This document shows positions 7,735 to 16,430 of a stretch of DNA of 64,000 bases, one piece after another; the stretch's first letter is position 1; each line of letters begins with the position of its first letter. The stretch comes from CALJIC01 sp039805565 (GTDB taxonomy: Bacteria; Chloroflexota; Chloroflexia; Chloroflexales; Roseiflexaceae): contig JBDLTZ010000336.1 in the NCBI GenBank assembly GCA_039805565.1, positions 1 through 64,000 of the forward strand. Reading direction: 5' to 3'. The position numbers were made by a program, and so were the translations under genes. The notes under the pieces are model-generated. The model was not told where the DNA came from and ran no database searches. It saw only the letters and a list, made by a program, of their open reading frames with translations.

Positions 7735-8613
7735 ATGCCCGACGTGCCGCACGCCGAAGGTGTTCCCGAGGGGATCGTCGATGCCCACGTCCACCTGTGG
7801 GACCCGCGCCGCTTCCGCATGACCTGGCTCGACGGAGTGGAGCTGCTGGACCAGCCCTACGGCCCAGAAGAGTACCGCGCGCATACGGCGGGGCTCGAGA
7901 TCGCCGCGATGGTCTACCTCGAGGTGGGGGTCGAGCCAGCCTACGCGCTGCTCGAGGCGCGCCACGTGGCGGAGCTGGCAGCGACTGAGCCGCGCATCCG
8001 CGCGATTGTGGCCCACGCGCCCGTCGAGCACGGCGACGTCGTGCGCTCGTACCTTGAGGCGCTCGTCGCCACCAGCCCGCTCGTGCGCGGGGTGCGCCGC
8101 ATCACCCAGGGCGAGGCGGACCCGCGCTTCTGCGCGCGGCCCGACTTCGTGCGCGGCGTTCAGATCCTGCCCGAGTACGGGCTCTCGTTCGACATCTGCA
8201 TCTATCACCACCAGCTCGAAGGGGCGATCGAGCTTGTGCGACGCTGCCCCGGCACCAGCTTCATGCTGGACCACATCGCCAAGCCGGATATCAAGGGCCG
8301 CGCGCTGGACCCGTGGCGCGCCCACATCCGCGAGCTGGCCGCGCTGCCGAACGTGGTGTGCAAGCTGAGCGGCATGGTCACCGAGGCCGACCACCAGGGG
8401 TGGCAGCCCGAGGACCTGCGGCCGTACGTCGAGCACGTGCTAGCGTGCTTCGGCGAGGACCGCGTCTGCTTCGGCGGCGACTGGCCGGTGGCGCTGCTGG
8501 CCTCGCCGTACCGCCGCTGGGCCGAGACGCTCGCCGCGCTGACCCAGGGCCTCTCGCCCGAGGCCAAGCGGAAGCTGTGGTCGGAGAACGCCGGGCGGTT
8601 CTATCGGTTCTGA
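7735..8613 (+). CDS. Amidohydrolase family 2 protein (sugar lactonase-like, COG3618 type)
   Basis: The 292-residue TIM-barrel metal-dependent hydrolase has DAHVHLWDP near the N-terminus (first metal histidines), MLDHIAKPDIKG in the middle and FGGDWPVALL near the C-terminus, which supplies the catalytic aspartate. This pattern is typical of the L-fuconolactonase / 2-pyrone-4,6-dicarboxylate lactonase group, so hydrolysis of a sugar-acid lactone is the likely reaction. The start at 7735 follows AAGGAG by 8 bases. The next gene begins 40 bp later, across a heptad repeat. The exact substrate cannot be read. Confidence 0.8.
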   Translation: MPDVPHAEGVPEGIVDAHVHLWDPRRFRMTWLDGVELLDQPYGPEEYRAHTAGLEIAAMVYLEVGVEPAYALLEARHVAELAATEPRIRAIVAHAPVEHGDVVRSYLEALVATSPLVRGVRRITQGEADPRFCARPDFVRGVQILPEYGLSFDICIYHHQLEGAIELVRRCPGTSFMLDHIAKPDIKGRALDPWRAHIRELAALPNVVCKLSGMVTEADHQGWQPEDLRPYVEHVLACFGEDRVCFGGDWPVALLASPYRRWAETLAALTQGLSPEAKRKLWSENAGRFYRF

Positions 8614-8637
8614 CGAACGACGAACGACGAACGACGG
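8612..8637 (+). repeat. Heptanucleotide tandem repeat, GACGAAC x3.7
   Basis: Three perfect copies of GACGAAC plus GACGG begin inside the TGA stop codon of the amidohydrolase gene. It is one of about ten 7-bp arrays in this window. Confidence 0.9.
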
Positions 8638-8653
8638 CCCTCAGGAGTACATC

Positions 8654-10033
8654 ATGATCGACCCTCGCATACGCAGCTACGTGGACGAGAACGCCGCACG
8701 CTTTCTCGACGAGCTCACGGAGCTCGTGGCCATCCCCAGCATCAGCACGCTCTCCGAGCACCGCGCCGACTGCCGCCGCGCGGCGGAGTGGCTCGTGGCG
8801 CAGCTACGCGAGCGCGCCGGCATGCAGGCCGAGGTAGTGGACACCCCCGGCCACCCGCTGGTGTACGGCGAGTGGCTCGGCGCACCCGGCAGGCCTACCG
8901 TCCTGATCTACGGCCACTACGACGTCCAGCCGGTTGACCCGATCGCGCTCTGGCGCACGCCGCCGTTCGAGCCGACGGTGGAGGGCGACAATCTGCGCGG
9001 CCGCGGCGCCGTGGACGACAAAGGGCCGACCTTCGCCACCCTCAAGGCGCTGGAGGCCCTGCGCGCGCTCGACGGCGCGCTGCCCGTGAACGTCAAGGTG
9101 CTGATCGAGGGCGAGGAGGAGTCGGGTGGGGAGTCAATCGCCGCCTATGTGCGCGCCAACCCCGAGCGGCTGCGCGCCGACTGCGCCCTGGTGCTCGACA
9201 CCGGCATGGAGACCCCCGGCACGCCGACGATCACCCATGCGCTGCGCGGCATCACCTACACCGAGATCGTGGCGCGGGGTGCGGCGCACGACCTGCACTC
9301 CGGCTCCTACGGCGGCATCGGCCCGAACCCGATCCAGGCGCTCGCCTGGGTGCTGGCGGACCTCAAGGGGCGCGATGGGCGGATCAACATCCCCGGGCTG
9401 TACGAGCTGATGCGCCCGCTGAGCGATGAGGAGCGCGCCATCCTGGAGCGCCAGTCCGAGGCACGCACGCCGGTGCTGCTGGAGGCCGCCGGCCTGAGCG
9501 AGCTCCCCGGCGAGGCCGGCTACAGCGTGGTGGAGCGCGCTACCGCCCGCCCGACCCTGGAGGTCCACGGGATCGCGGGCGGCTTCACCGGCGAGGGTGG
9601 CAAGACGGTGATCCCGGCCGAGGCGCTGGCGAAGGTCAGCCTGCGGCTGGTGCCGGGGCAGGACCCGGCGATCGTGCTGGAGCTGCTGCAGCGGCGGGTG
9701 GCCGAGCTGGCCCCGCCCGGCATCACGCTCGAGGTGCGTGACCTGCACGGCGGGGACGCAGTGCTGCTGCCGATCGACTCGCCGGTGCTGGACGTGGCGG
9801 CGTCGGCGCTCGCGGACGAGTTCGGCCAGCCGACTGAGCTGGTGCGCTCGGGCGGCTCCATCCCCGTGGTGGCGCTGTTCGACGCGGTACTCGGCGCGCC
9901 TGCGGTGATGATGGGCTTCGGCCTGCCGGACGACAACGTGCACGCGCCGAACGAGAAGTTCTACCTGCCGAACTTCTACGCGGCCATCCGCAGCGTGGCG
10001 TCATTCCTGCAGCGGCTGGGGGCGGAACGCTGA
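8654..10033 (+). CDS. M20 family metallopeptidase (dipeptidase-like)
   Basis: The 459-residue protein has the M20 pattern: LIYGHYDVQP (first Zn histidine and general region), GRGAVDDKGP (bridging Asp), IEGEEESGG (catalytic Glu pair), VLDTGM, a dimerisation domain around DLHSGSYGGIGPNP, and HAPNEKF near the C-terminus (last Zn histidine). This arrangement is that of the M20 dipeptidase/carnosinase-like group, which releases amino acids from short peptides or N-acyl amino acids. CAGGAG precedes the ATG. Together with the amidohydrolase before it and the amino-acid-oxidase-like gene after it, it suggests scavenging of peptides or amides. Confidence 0.82.
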   Translation: MIDPRIRSYVDENAARFLDELTELVAIPSISTLSEHRADCRRAAEWLVAQLRERAGMQAEVVDTPGHPLVYGEWLGAPGRPTVLIYGHYDVQPVDPIALWRTPPFEPTVEGDNLRGRGAVDDKGPTFATLKALEALRALDGALPVNVKVLIEGEEESGGESIAAYVRANPERLRADCALVLDTGMETPGTPTITHALRGITYTEIVARGAAHDLHSGSYGGIGPNPIQALAWVLADLKGRDGRINIPGLYELMRPLSDEERAILERQSEARTPVLLEAAGLSELPGEAGYSVVERATARPTLEVHGIAGGFTGEGGKTVIPAEALAKVSLRLVPGQDPAIVLELLQRRVAELAPPGITLEVRDLHGGDAVLLPIDSPVLDVAASALADEFGQPTELVRSGGSIPVVALFDAVLGAPAVMMGFGLPDDNVHAPNEKFYLPNFYAAIRSVASFLQRLGAER

Positions 10034-10052
10034 ACGCTGAACGCTGAACGCT
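10025..10052 (+). repeat. Heptanucleotide tandem repeat, GAACGCT x4
   Basis: Four perfect copies of GAACGCT cover the last codons and TGA stop (10031-10033) of the M20 peptidase gene and run directly into the GAAGGAGG ribosome-binding site of the next gene. Confidence 0.95.
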
Positions 10053-10064
10053 GAAGGAGGTCGC

Positions 10065-11501
10065 ATGGCATCGGCGTACGACGTGGTGGTCTGCGGCGCG
10101 GGGATCGCGGGGGTGGCCGCCGCGTGGGCGCTGGCCGAGCGGGGCGCGCGCGTGCTGCTGGTGGACGAGCGCCCGCCGCTCTCACTCACCAGCGACAAGT
10201 CGACCGAGTGCTACCGCAACCTGTGGCCGGGCCCGGGCGACGCGATGGTGCGGCTGATGAACCGCAGCATCGACCTGCTCGAGCAGCTGGCCGATGAGAG
10301 CGACAACGTCTTCGGCCTGAACCGCCGCGGCTACCTCTACGCCACCGCCGACCCGGCCGGCCCGGCACTGCTCCGCGCCGCCGCCGAGAAGTCATGCGTG
10401 CTCGGGGCCGGCGAGCTGCGGGTCCACGGTGGCGACCAAAGACGAAAGGCCGAGGTCGGACGGGAGCTGGCGCTCGGCCAGGTCGTCGTGCCAGTCGTCG
10501 GTCGTCGGTCTTCGGTTGTCGGCTACGTGCCCGCACCGGCCCACGGGTACCGCGGCCAGCCCGACGGCGCCGACCTGCTCCTCGACAGGGCGCTCATCCG
10601 CCGCCACTTCCCTTATCTCTCCGAGCGCGTCACGGCCGTGCTCCACGCGCGGCGCTGTGGCTGGCTCAGCGCTCAGCAGCTCGGGACCTACCTGCTCGAG
10701 CGCGCACGGGCGGTGGGCGCCTGCCTGGCACTCGCGCGGGTCGAGGAAGTTGACGTAACGAACGGCAGTGTAGCCGGCGTACGATTGCGCGGGGCGGAGG
10801 ATGTGCGGGCGGGCTGCTTCGTGAATGCCGCCGGGCCACTGCTGCGCGAGGTGGGGCGCATGCTCGGCCTGGAGCTGCCGGTGTACTCCGAGCGCCACCG
10901 CAAGCTGGCCTTCGAGGACCGGCTGGGAGTGGTGCCGCGCGACGCGCCGATGCTGATCTGGGCCGACCCGGTGGAACTGTCCTGGAGCGATGAGGAGCGC
11001 GCCCTGCTGGCCGAGGCGCCTGAGACGCACCACCTGCTGGGGCGGCTCCCGGCGGGGGCGCACACGCGGCCCGAGGGGCACGGCGCGAGCCAGTGGCTGC
11101 TGGCGCTGTGGGCATACGACGCTGAGCCGGTGGACGAGGTCTTCCCGCTGCCGGCCGACGAGCAGTTCGCTGAGGTGGCGCTGCGCGGCGTAGCCGAGAT
11201 GATCCCCGGGCTGCGCGCGTACGTCGAGCGCCCACCGCGACCGGTGCTCGACGGTGGCTACTACACCAAGACGCGGGAGAACCGGCCGCTGGTGGGGCCG
11301 CTTGAGGTGCGCGGCGCCTACATTCTGGGGGCGCTCTCGGGGTACGGCGTGATGGCGGCCTGCGGCGCGGCCGATCTTCTGGCGGCACATGTCACTGGCG
11401 GCCCGCTGCCGAGCTATGCGGCGGCACTCAGCCCGGCGCGCTACCGAGACCCGGCGTACCAGGCGCTGCTGGAGGACTGGGGGGAGACGGGGCAGCTTTG
11501 A
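10065..11501 (+). CDS. FAD-dependent oxidoreductase, DAO family, with repeat-derived insertion
   Basis: The 478-residue protein begins with the dinucleotide-binding motif CGAGIAGVAAAWALAERGA and an acidic residue ending the second strand (VDE), as in sarcosine, glycine and D-amino-acid oxidases. The C-terminal RENRPLVGPLEVRGAYILG and GYGVMAACG segments close the FAD site. It should oxidise an amine or amino acid, or a related substrate. Residues about 124-153 (RRKAEVGRELALG to RRSSVVG) correspond to heptanucleotide repeats at 10434-10522 and look like an in-frame insertion within the substrate domain. AAGGAGG lies 6 bases before the ATG. Substrate unknown. Confidence 0.78.
   Translation: MASAYDVVVCGAGIAGVAAAWALAERGARVLLVDERPPLSLTSDKSTECYRNLWPGPGDAMVRLMNRSIDLLEQLADESDNVFGLNRRGYLYATADPAGPALLRAAAEKSCVLGAGELRVHGGDQRRKAEVGRELALGQVVVPVVGRRSSVVGYVPAPAHGYRGQPDGADLLLDRALIRRHFPYLSERVTAVLHARRCGWLSAQQLGTYLLERARAVGACLALARVEEVDVTNGSVAGVRLRGAEDVRAGCFVNAAGPLLREVGRMLGLELPVYSERHRKLAFEDRLGVVPRDAPMLIWADPVELSWSDEERALLAEAPETHHLLGRLPAGAHTRPEGHGASQWLLALWAYDAEPVDEVFPLPADEQFAEVALRGVAEMIPGLRAYVERPPRPVLDGGYYTKTRENRPLVGPLEVRGAYILGALSGYGVMAACGAADLLAAHVTGGPLPSYAAALSPARYRDPAYQALLEDWGETGQL
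10434..10522 (+). repeat. Heptad-type repeat inside the FAD oxidoreductase gene
   Basis: Degenerate GACGAAAG/GACGG units on the left and GTCGTCG/GTTGTCGG units on the right, roughly inverted with respect to each other, lie in an open frame. The encoded peptide (Arg/Val/Gly/Ser-rich) does not resemble the flanking enzyme, so this looks like repeat DNA tolerated within a gene. Confidence 0.6.
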
Positions 11502-11515
11502 GCAGCGTTCAGCGC

Positions 11516-12796
11516 TCAGAGAATAAGCGCCATGACCGCGCGCAGCTCATCGAACATGAACGGCTTCTGGATGAAGCCCGCCACGCCGCGCCCCTCCATG
11601 CGCTTGTTGATCTCCGCCACGTTGTAACCGCTCATCAGCAGCACCGGCACGCGATCATCGATCCGCCGCAGCTCCGCCAGCACCGCGTCGCCGCGCATCC
11701 CCGGCATCACGAGGTCGAGCAGCACGCAGCTCAGCTCGGGGCTGCGCCCGCGGAAGAGCTCGATGCCCTCCTCGCCATCGTGTGCCTCGATCACCGTGTA
11801 GCCGAGCATCTGGAGCATGACGCGGGTCACATCGCGCACGCTGCTATCGTCGTCGATCAGCAGCGCGAGGTGGGGTGCCTCCTGCGTCTCGTGCCGCTCG
11901 AGGGGCTGTGCCTGAGCGGATGCGTTTCCGCCGGTCTCGCGCGCCTGCGGGTGGGTCTCCGCGGCGCCGCGCGCCCCCTCCAGCGCCGGCAGCAGCACCG
12001 TGACCGTGGTCCCCTGGCTCGGCGCGGTGCGGACGTGCAGAGCGCCGCGGTGAGCCCGCACAATCCCGTGGACCGCGGCGAGCCCGAGGCCGCGCCCGGT
12101 AAAGCGGGTGGTGAAGAACGGCTCGAAGATCCGCGCCTGGGTCGTCGCATCCATGCCGGCGCCTGTATCCGTGATCGCGAGCGTCACATACTCTCCCGGT
12201 GGCAGGCCTTCCCCTAGCGTGCACTGCGCGAGGAAGGCGGCGTCCACCCGGCGCGCCTCGGTCGCCACTTGAATCGCCCCCGGGCGCTCACCGATCGCTT
12301 CGGCGGCGTTACTGATCAGGTTCATCACGACCTGGCGGATCTGCGCCACGTCGGCCTCGATCGCCGGCAGGCGGGCGGCGAGCACATACGTGGGGCTGGC
12401 GGCGTGGAGCGTCGAGGCCTTCAGTAGGTAGGCCATCTCCACAATCAGCGTGTTGAGGTCCATCTCCTGAACGATGAAGCGCCCCTTGCCGGCGTAGGCC
12501 AGCAGCTGGCTCGTCAGGTCGGCGGCGCGGCGGGCGGCCAGCCCAATCTGCTGCACGTTGACGAGCGCCGGGTGGCCCTCGCCGAGCTGGGCGCGAGCCA
12601 TGTCGGTGTTGCCGAGCACGGCCATCAGGAGATTATTGAAGTCGTGGGCGAAGCCGCCGGCGAGGACGCCGAGGCTCTCGAGCTTCTGGGCCTCGAGCAG
12701 GCGGGCGGAGTCGGCCTCGAAGGAGCCGAGACGCGCGCGCAGCTCGCGCACCTCGCGGATGAGCTCGTCTCGCGATGTGGTCTCGTCGGCGTTCAT
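11516..12796 (-). CDS. Hybrid histidine kinase with C-terminal receiver domain
   Basis: The 426-residue cytoplasmic protein starts with a short coiled-coil (RDELIREVRELRARLGSFEAD). It continues with a HisKA-type dimerisation helix whose phospho-acceptor is in GGFAHDFNNLL, a HATPase_c domain (N box MNLISNAAEAI, G1 DTGAGMD, G2 GRGLGLAAVHG) and a receiver domain whose phospho-Asp is in VLLDLVMPGM, with Lys in IQKPF. There is no transmembrane segment and no sensory domain, so the input is probably a partner protein. The ATG at 12796 was chosen because the coding pattern starts there. It lies 44 bp after the ChrB-like gene on the same strand. No output DNA-binding regulator is adjacent. Confidence 0.85.
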   Translation of the reverse strand: MNADETTSRDELIREVRELRARLGSFEADSARLLEAQKLESLGVLAGGFAHDFNNLLMAVLGNTDMARAQLGEGHPALVNVQQIGLAARRAADLTSQLLAYAGKGRFIVQEMDLNTLIVEMAYLLKASTLHAASPTYVLAARLPAIEADVAQIRQVVMNLISNAAEAIGERPGAIQVATEARRVDAAFLAQCTLGEGLPPGEYVTLAITDTGAGMDATTQARIFEPFFTTRFTGRGLGLAAVHGIVRAHRGALHVRTAPSQGTTVTVLLPALEGARGAAETHPQARETGGNASAQAQPLERHETQEAPHLALLIDDDSSVRDVTRVMLQMLGYTVIEAHDGEEGIELFRGRSPELSCVLLDLVMPGMRGDAVLAELRRIDDRVPVLLMSGYNVAEINKRMEGRGVAGFIQKPFMFDELRAVMALIL

Positions 12797-12840
12797 GGCA
12801 TCTCGGGAGGCGGGGCCTGATATCTGCGTCAGTGTATCAC

Positions 12841-13308
12841 TCAGGCCGGCGGGTGTCCAGGAGATGCCCCGCGCCCAAGGCGGATCTGCTCTTCGCAGTA
12901 GGCGTAGAGCGCGTCGTAGACCCGGAAGCCGGCCTCGCACAGCGCGCGGTCGTCCTCGTGGAGGACCAGCAGGCCGTCGGTCACGGCCTTGAGCCCGGCG
13001 CCCTCTGGCCGGCGGTAGGGGCTGGTCTTGATGTCGGCGGTGTTGACGATCTGCCCCAGCAAGACGAGCGCCGGGTCGCCGGTAAGGTCGTAGCGCGCCA
13101 GCACTGCCTCAAACGAGGAGACGTCGCCCTTACGGGCGAGCTCGGAGCCGTGCTCGTGGAAGATCGTCGCGCCCAGGCGGGCGGCCTCGGCCTCGAGCTG
13201 CGCCCCGGGGACGAAGTGCAGCTCGGCGTCGCGGTCGATGAAGCGGGTGATGAGCCAGGCGCAGCCGATCCGGCCGACGCGCACGCGCTCGCGGGTGATC
13301 CAGTGCAT
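12841..13308 (-). CDS. ChrB-like (chromate resistance C-terminal domain) protein
   Basis: The 155-residue protein matches the C-terminal domain of ChrB (Chrome_Resist family): MHWITRERVRVGRIGCAWLITRFID at the N-terminus, then FVPGAQLEAEA, a central FEAVLARYDLTGDPAL and a C-terminal YDALYAYCEEQ helix. In ChrB this domain is linked to chromate-responsive regulation; the stand-alone version is widespread and its biochemical role is not settled. A TACACT box ends 10 bases before the ATG, so the transcript may have almost no leader. The histidine kinase gene follows at 44 bp. No chromate transporter (ChrA) is nearby. Confidence 0.8.
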   Translation of the reverse strand: MHWITRERVRVGRIGCAWLITRFIDRDAELHFVPGAQLEAEAARLGATIFHEHGSELARKGDVSSFEAVLARYDLTGDPALVLLGQIVNTADIKTSPYRRPEGAGLKAVTDGLLVLHEDDRALCEAGFRVYDALYAYCEEQIRLGRGASPGHPPA

Positions 13309-13318
13309 ACAGATCCTA

Positions 13319-13324
13319 AGTGTA
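13319..13324 (-). promoter_or_regulatory. -10-like box immediately before the ChrB-like gene
   Basis: TACACT on the minus strand ends 10 bases before the start codon and there is no ribosome-binding site between them. If used, the mRNA would be nearly leaderless. No clear -35 box is seen. Confidence 0.35.
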
Positions 13325-13359
13325 GTATTCCTGGGGGCAGTAGGCCCCTAGACCCCAGC

Positions 13360-14883
13360 CTACGGATGTACGGCGGGCAGCCGCTGGTAGATCGCCGTCA
13401 GGTCGCGCAGCCGGGCCGCCACGCCCCCATCGAGCGTGCCCTCCAGCAGCCGCCAGGTCCAGTTCGGCGGGCCCACGGTGCCCGGGAGATTCAGGCGCGC
13501 CTCGGCCCCCAGGCTCAGCAGGTCCTGCACAGTGGTCATGGCGGTGTCGGCCACGCTCATCCAGCAGACCCGGATGAAATCCCAGGCGACGTCCTCGCCG
13601 CTCGTGCCGGTGTAGCGCAGCGCGTCCACCCGCTCGGGCTCGGTCGAGCTGGTGGTGAACCAGCCCACCGACGTATCGTTATCGTGCGTGCCAGTGTAGA
13701 CCACCGTGGCGCGCGGGTAGGTGTGCGGGAAGAAGCGGTCTCCCTCGCGGCCGTTGAAGGCGAACTGGAAGATACGCATGCCGGGGAAGCCGAACTGCTG
13801 CATGAGCGCGTCGAGCCCGGCGCGCGACTCGGCGTTGAAGTCGCCCAGGTCCTCGGCGATGATCGGCAGGCCCGGGCCGAGCGCGGCCTCGACGGCGTGG
13901 AACACCGGGGCGCCCTGGCCCTGCACCCAGCGGCCGTTGATCGCCGTCGTCTCGCCGGCGGGGATCTCCCAGTAGTTGTAGAACGCGCGGAAGTGGTCGA
14001 TCCGCACCACGTCCACCAGCGCCAGCGCCTGCCGGAAGCGGGCGATCCACCAGCCATAGTCGTCGGCGGCCATGGCCTCCCAGCGGTAGAGCGGGTGGCC
14101 CCAGAGCTGGCCGGTGGCGCTGAAGTAGTCCGGCGGCACCCCTGACACGCGCGAGGGGCGCAGATCGGCGTCGAAGTGGAACAGGTGCGGCGCGGCCCAC
14201 ACGTCGGCGCTGTCGAGCGCGACATAGATCGGGATGTCGCCGATGATCCGCACGCCGCGCCCGTTGGCGTAGCGCCGCAGGGCGCCCCACTGCTCGGCGA
14301 ACACCCACTGCCGCCAGCGGATGGCCTCGAGCTCGGGGACCAGCTGGGCTCTCCAGCGCTCGAGGGCAGCCGGCTCGCGCGCGGCGGCCCCTGGCTCCCA
14401 CTCGCGCCATGCCCGCTGCTCGTGGGCCTGCTTGAGGGCGGTGAAGAGCGCGAAGTCCTCCAGCCACCCCGCGTGCTCGTGGCAGAAGGCCTCGAAGGAG
14501 GCGTGCCGCTCGGCGGGGGCCTGGCCGAAGCGTGCGTACGCACGGTCTAGCAGGGCGCCCTTGGCTGCGATCACCGCGCCGTAGTCCACCCGGTCGTCTG
14601 GGAGCGCCGGGTAGTCTGCCAGCGCCGCCGCCTCCAGCAGCCCGTCCGCCACCAGACGCTCTGGGCTGATCAGCATCGGATTGCCGGCGAATGCCGAGGT
14701 GCCCTGGTAGGGGGAGTCGCCGTAGCCGGTGGGGCTGAGCGGCAGCACCTGCCAGTAGGTCTGGCCAGCCCCCGCCAGGAAATCCACGAATCGGTGCGCC
14801 GCATCCCCAAGGTCGCCGATGCCGAAGCGCCCGGGGAGCGACGTCGGGTGCAGCACGATGCCGCTACGTCGCGGGAAGGTCAT
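13360..14883 (-). CDS. malQ: 4-alpha-glucanotransferase (amylomaltase)
   Basis: The 507-residue GH77 enzyme transfers alpha-1,4-glucan chains during maltodextrin and glycogen metabolism, in the cytoplasm. It opens with RRSGIVLHPTSLPGRFGIGDLG, has WQVLPLSPTGYGDSPYQ, the catalytic nucleophile region VRIDHFRAF, the acid/base region IAEDLG and the GTHDNDT segment, all typical. Length is standard. The ATG at 14883 is preceded by GAGAGAG and begins the conserved region; an upstream in-frame start adds an unrelated tail. It may connect with the lost GH13 gene (fragment at 31.1 kb), but it is not in an operon with other glycogen genes. Confidence 0.93.
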   Translation of the reverse strand: MTFPRRSGIVLHPTSLPGRFGIGDLGDAAHRFVDFLAGAGQTYWQVLPLSPTGYGDSPYQGTSAFAGNPMLISPERLVADGLLEAAALADYPALPDDRVDYGAVIAAKGALLDRAYARFGQAPAERHASFEAFCHEHAGWLEDFALFTALKQAHEQRAWREWEPGAAAREPAALERWRAQLVPELEAIRWRQWVFAEQWGALRRYANGRGVRIIGDIPIYVALDSADVWAAPHLFHFDADLRPSRVSGVPPDYFSATGQLWGHPLYRWEAMAADDYGWWIARFRQALALVDVVRIDHFRAFYNYWEIPAGETTAINGRWVQGQGAPVFHAVEAALGPGLPIIAEDLGDFNAESRAGLDALMQQFGFPGMRIFQFAFNGREGDRFFPHTYPRATVVYTGTHDNDTSVGWFTTSSTEPERVDALRYTGTSGEDVAWDFIRVCWMSVADTAMTTVQDLLSLGAEARLNLPGTVGPPNWTWRLLEGTLDGGVAARLRDLTAIYQRLPAVHP

Positions 14884-14935
14884 GTCTCTCTCGCTCTGTG
14901 CTTGTGTGGTCTGCTGGGGTGATTGTAGCACGGCC

Positions 14936-14970
14936 GACGAAGAAGGACAGACGAAGGACGGAGACCAGAC
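14936..14970 (+). repeat. Degenerate heptad array (GACGAAG type)
   Basis: Five 7-bp units in register (GACGAAG, AAGGACA, GACGAAG, GACGGAG, ACCAGAC) occupy the gap between malQ and the epimerase gene. The same GACGAAG unit recurs at 32748. Confidence 0.65.
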
Positions 14971-15011
14971 GCAAACGCCCAGGCCTTCTTCACTGGTCCC
15001 TCGTCTGCCGG

Positions 15012-15878
15012 CTACAGCTCCTCGCGCACGCCGGACTCCTGGCCCTCGTCCTGGAGGTTGTGGGCGTTCACCTGCTCGCCGAGGCGCAGCTCCTTCAGCT
15101 GCGGGTGCATGTCGGTCAGGTCGTCCTGGGGCTGGTAGCCCACCAACAGCCGCGCGTCAGAGATGTCCAGCCGCTTGAAGCGGTTGTCGCTCAGGCCGTT
15201 GAAGATCGCGAAGCGGATGTGCTCGGCGTCGATGCAGCGCTCGATCAGCTGATGCAGGTCGCGGCGCGACACGAAGGCATCCATCATGGGGATGCCCTGC
15301 TCGCCGCGCGCCACCTCGCGCGGCTGGAACGCGCCGATCCGCAGCGCGATCACCGAGAGCCCCTCCTGCTCGGCCATGTAGCGCCCCAGCGCCTCGCCGA
15401 AGCACTTGGTCACGCCGTACAGGTCGCCGGGGTTCACCGGGTCGCTGGTCTTGACCTGGACGTCGGCGGGGTAGCCGGAGACGGCGTGGATCGAGGATGC
15501 GTAGATCAGGCGGCGGCAGCCGGCGGCCTTGGCGGCCACCATGGTGTTGTAGGTGCCGACGATGTTAGCGTCGAGCAGGCTGCCCCACGTGGCGCTCGGG
15601 CTGGGGTCGGCCGCCAGGTGGAGCACGGTGTCGACGCCGGCGCAGAGCTCCTTCAGGCGCTCCAGGTCGCCGAGCTCCGCCTCGACCACCTCGCCGTAGT
15701 CGCGCAGCAGGGCCGCATCCTCGTCGCCCGGCCGCACCATCAGGCGCAGCTGGTAGCGCTGGTGGCCGTGCTCGGCGAAGTAGGAGCCGATGTTGCCCAT
15801 CGCGCCGGTGACCAGCACGCGCCGCCGCGCCGCGCCGGGCTGAACATCGATCGGGTTGAGGGTGAACGACAGGGTCAT
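15012..15878 (-). CDS. NAD-dependent epimerase/dehydratase, uronate-dehydrogenase-like
   Basis: The 288-residue extended-SDR protein has the Rossmann motif VTGAMGNIGSYFAEH, HLAADPSPSATW, the serine segment YASSIHAVSGY and the catalytic YGVTK with Tyr and Lys. The small size and the WxxLLDANIVGTYN pattern fit the uronate dehydrogenase-like group, which oxidises galacturonate or glucuronate to aldaro-lactones. The neighbouring sugar-acid genes agree, but a nucleotide-sugar epimerase is not excluded. The start at 15878 is the first ATG of the conserved region. The C-terminus is highly charged. Confidence 0.75.
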   Translation of the reverse strand: MTLSFTLNPIDVQPGAARRRVLVTGAMGNIGSYFAEHGHQRYQLRLMVRPGDEDAALLRDYGEVVEAELGDLERLKELCAGVDTVLHLAADPSPSATWGSLLDANIVGTYNTMVAAKAAGCRRLIYASSIHAVSGYPADVQVKTSDPVNPGDLYGVTKCFGEALGRYMAEQEGLSVIALRIGAFQPREVARGEQGIPMMDAFVSRRDLHQLIERCIDAEHIRFAIFNGLSDNRFKRLDISDARLLVGYQPQDDLTDMHPQLKELRLGEQVNAHNLQDEGQESGVREEL

Positions 15879-16007
15879 GGGTGTATCCTTCATCTGTATT
15901 TGTGCGGTCTTGAGGCGCATCTGATGCAAGTGGCGTACCGCCCACGCCGCGCCCTGGATCGATGGTATGCTTGGCGCGCTACCCACCCAGCAGAGAGGAC
16001 ACACCCT

Positions 16008-16403
16008 ATGGCCACCACGCTCGCTCAGAAGCTCCAGCTCAAGCCGGGCCAGACGCTCGTCGCCCTGCACGCGCCCGCCGGGTATGCCGAGGCGCTGGCC
16101 GGCCAGCTCGATGGTATCACTGTGACCGACGCGGCCGCAGGTCCGGCCGACGCAGTGCTGACCTTCGTCACGGCTCTGGCCGAGGGGATGCCGCGCCTGG
16201 AGGAGGCGGCGGGGGCTGTCCGGCGCGACGGGCTGCTCTGGATGGCGTACCCCAAGGGCTCGTCGGGCATCAAGACCGACGTCAACCGCGACCGGCTGTG
16301 GGCGGCGACGAAGGGGAGCGGCTGGCAGCCGGTGCGCCAGGTCGCGCTCGATGATGTCTGGTCGGGGATGCGCTACCGGCCGGAGGAGCTGGTGGGGCGG
16401 TAG
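16008..16403 (+). CDS. DUF3052-like small protein
   Basis: The 131-residue protein begins LAQKLQLKPGQTLVALHAP, followed by a loop, a hydrophobic strand DAVLTFV, and LLWMAYPKGSSGIKTDVNRD. This is the pattern of short single-domain proteins related to DUF3052, a Rossmann-like fold lacking obvious catalytic residues. Function is unknown. It is divergent from the epimerase gene with 129 bp between. AGAGAGGAC precedes the ATG, and TATGCT at 15965 may be its -10 box. It ends before a very strong hairpin shared with the opposing dehydrogenase. Confidence 0.65.
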   Translation: MATTLAQKLQLKPGQTLVALHAPAGYAEALAGQLDGITVTDAAAGPADAVLTFVTALAEGMPRLEEAAGAVRRDGLLWMAYPKGSSGIKTDVNRDRLWAATKGSGWQPVRQVALDDVWSGMRYRPEELVGR

Positions 16404-16430
16404 CCATGATGAGCAGGGCTGAAGGCGGCG

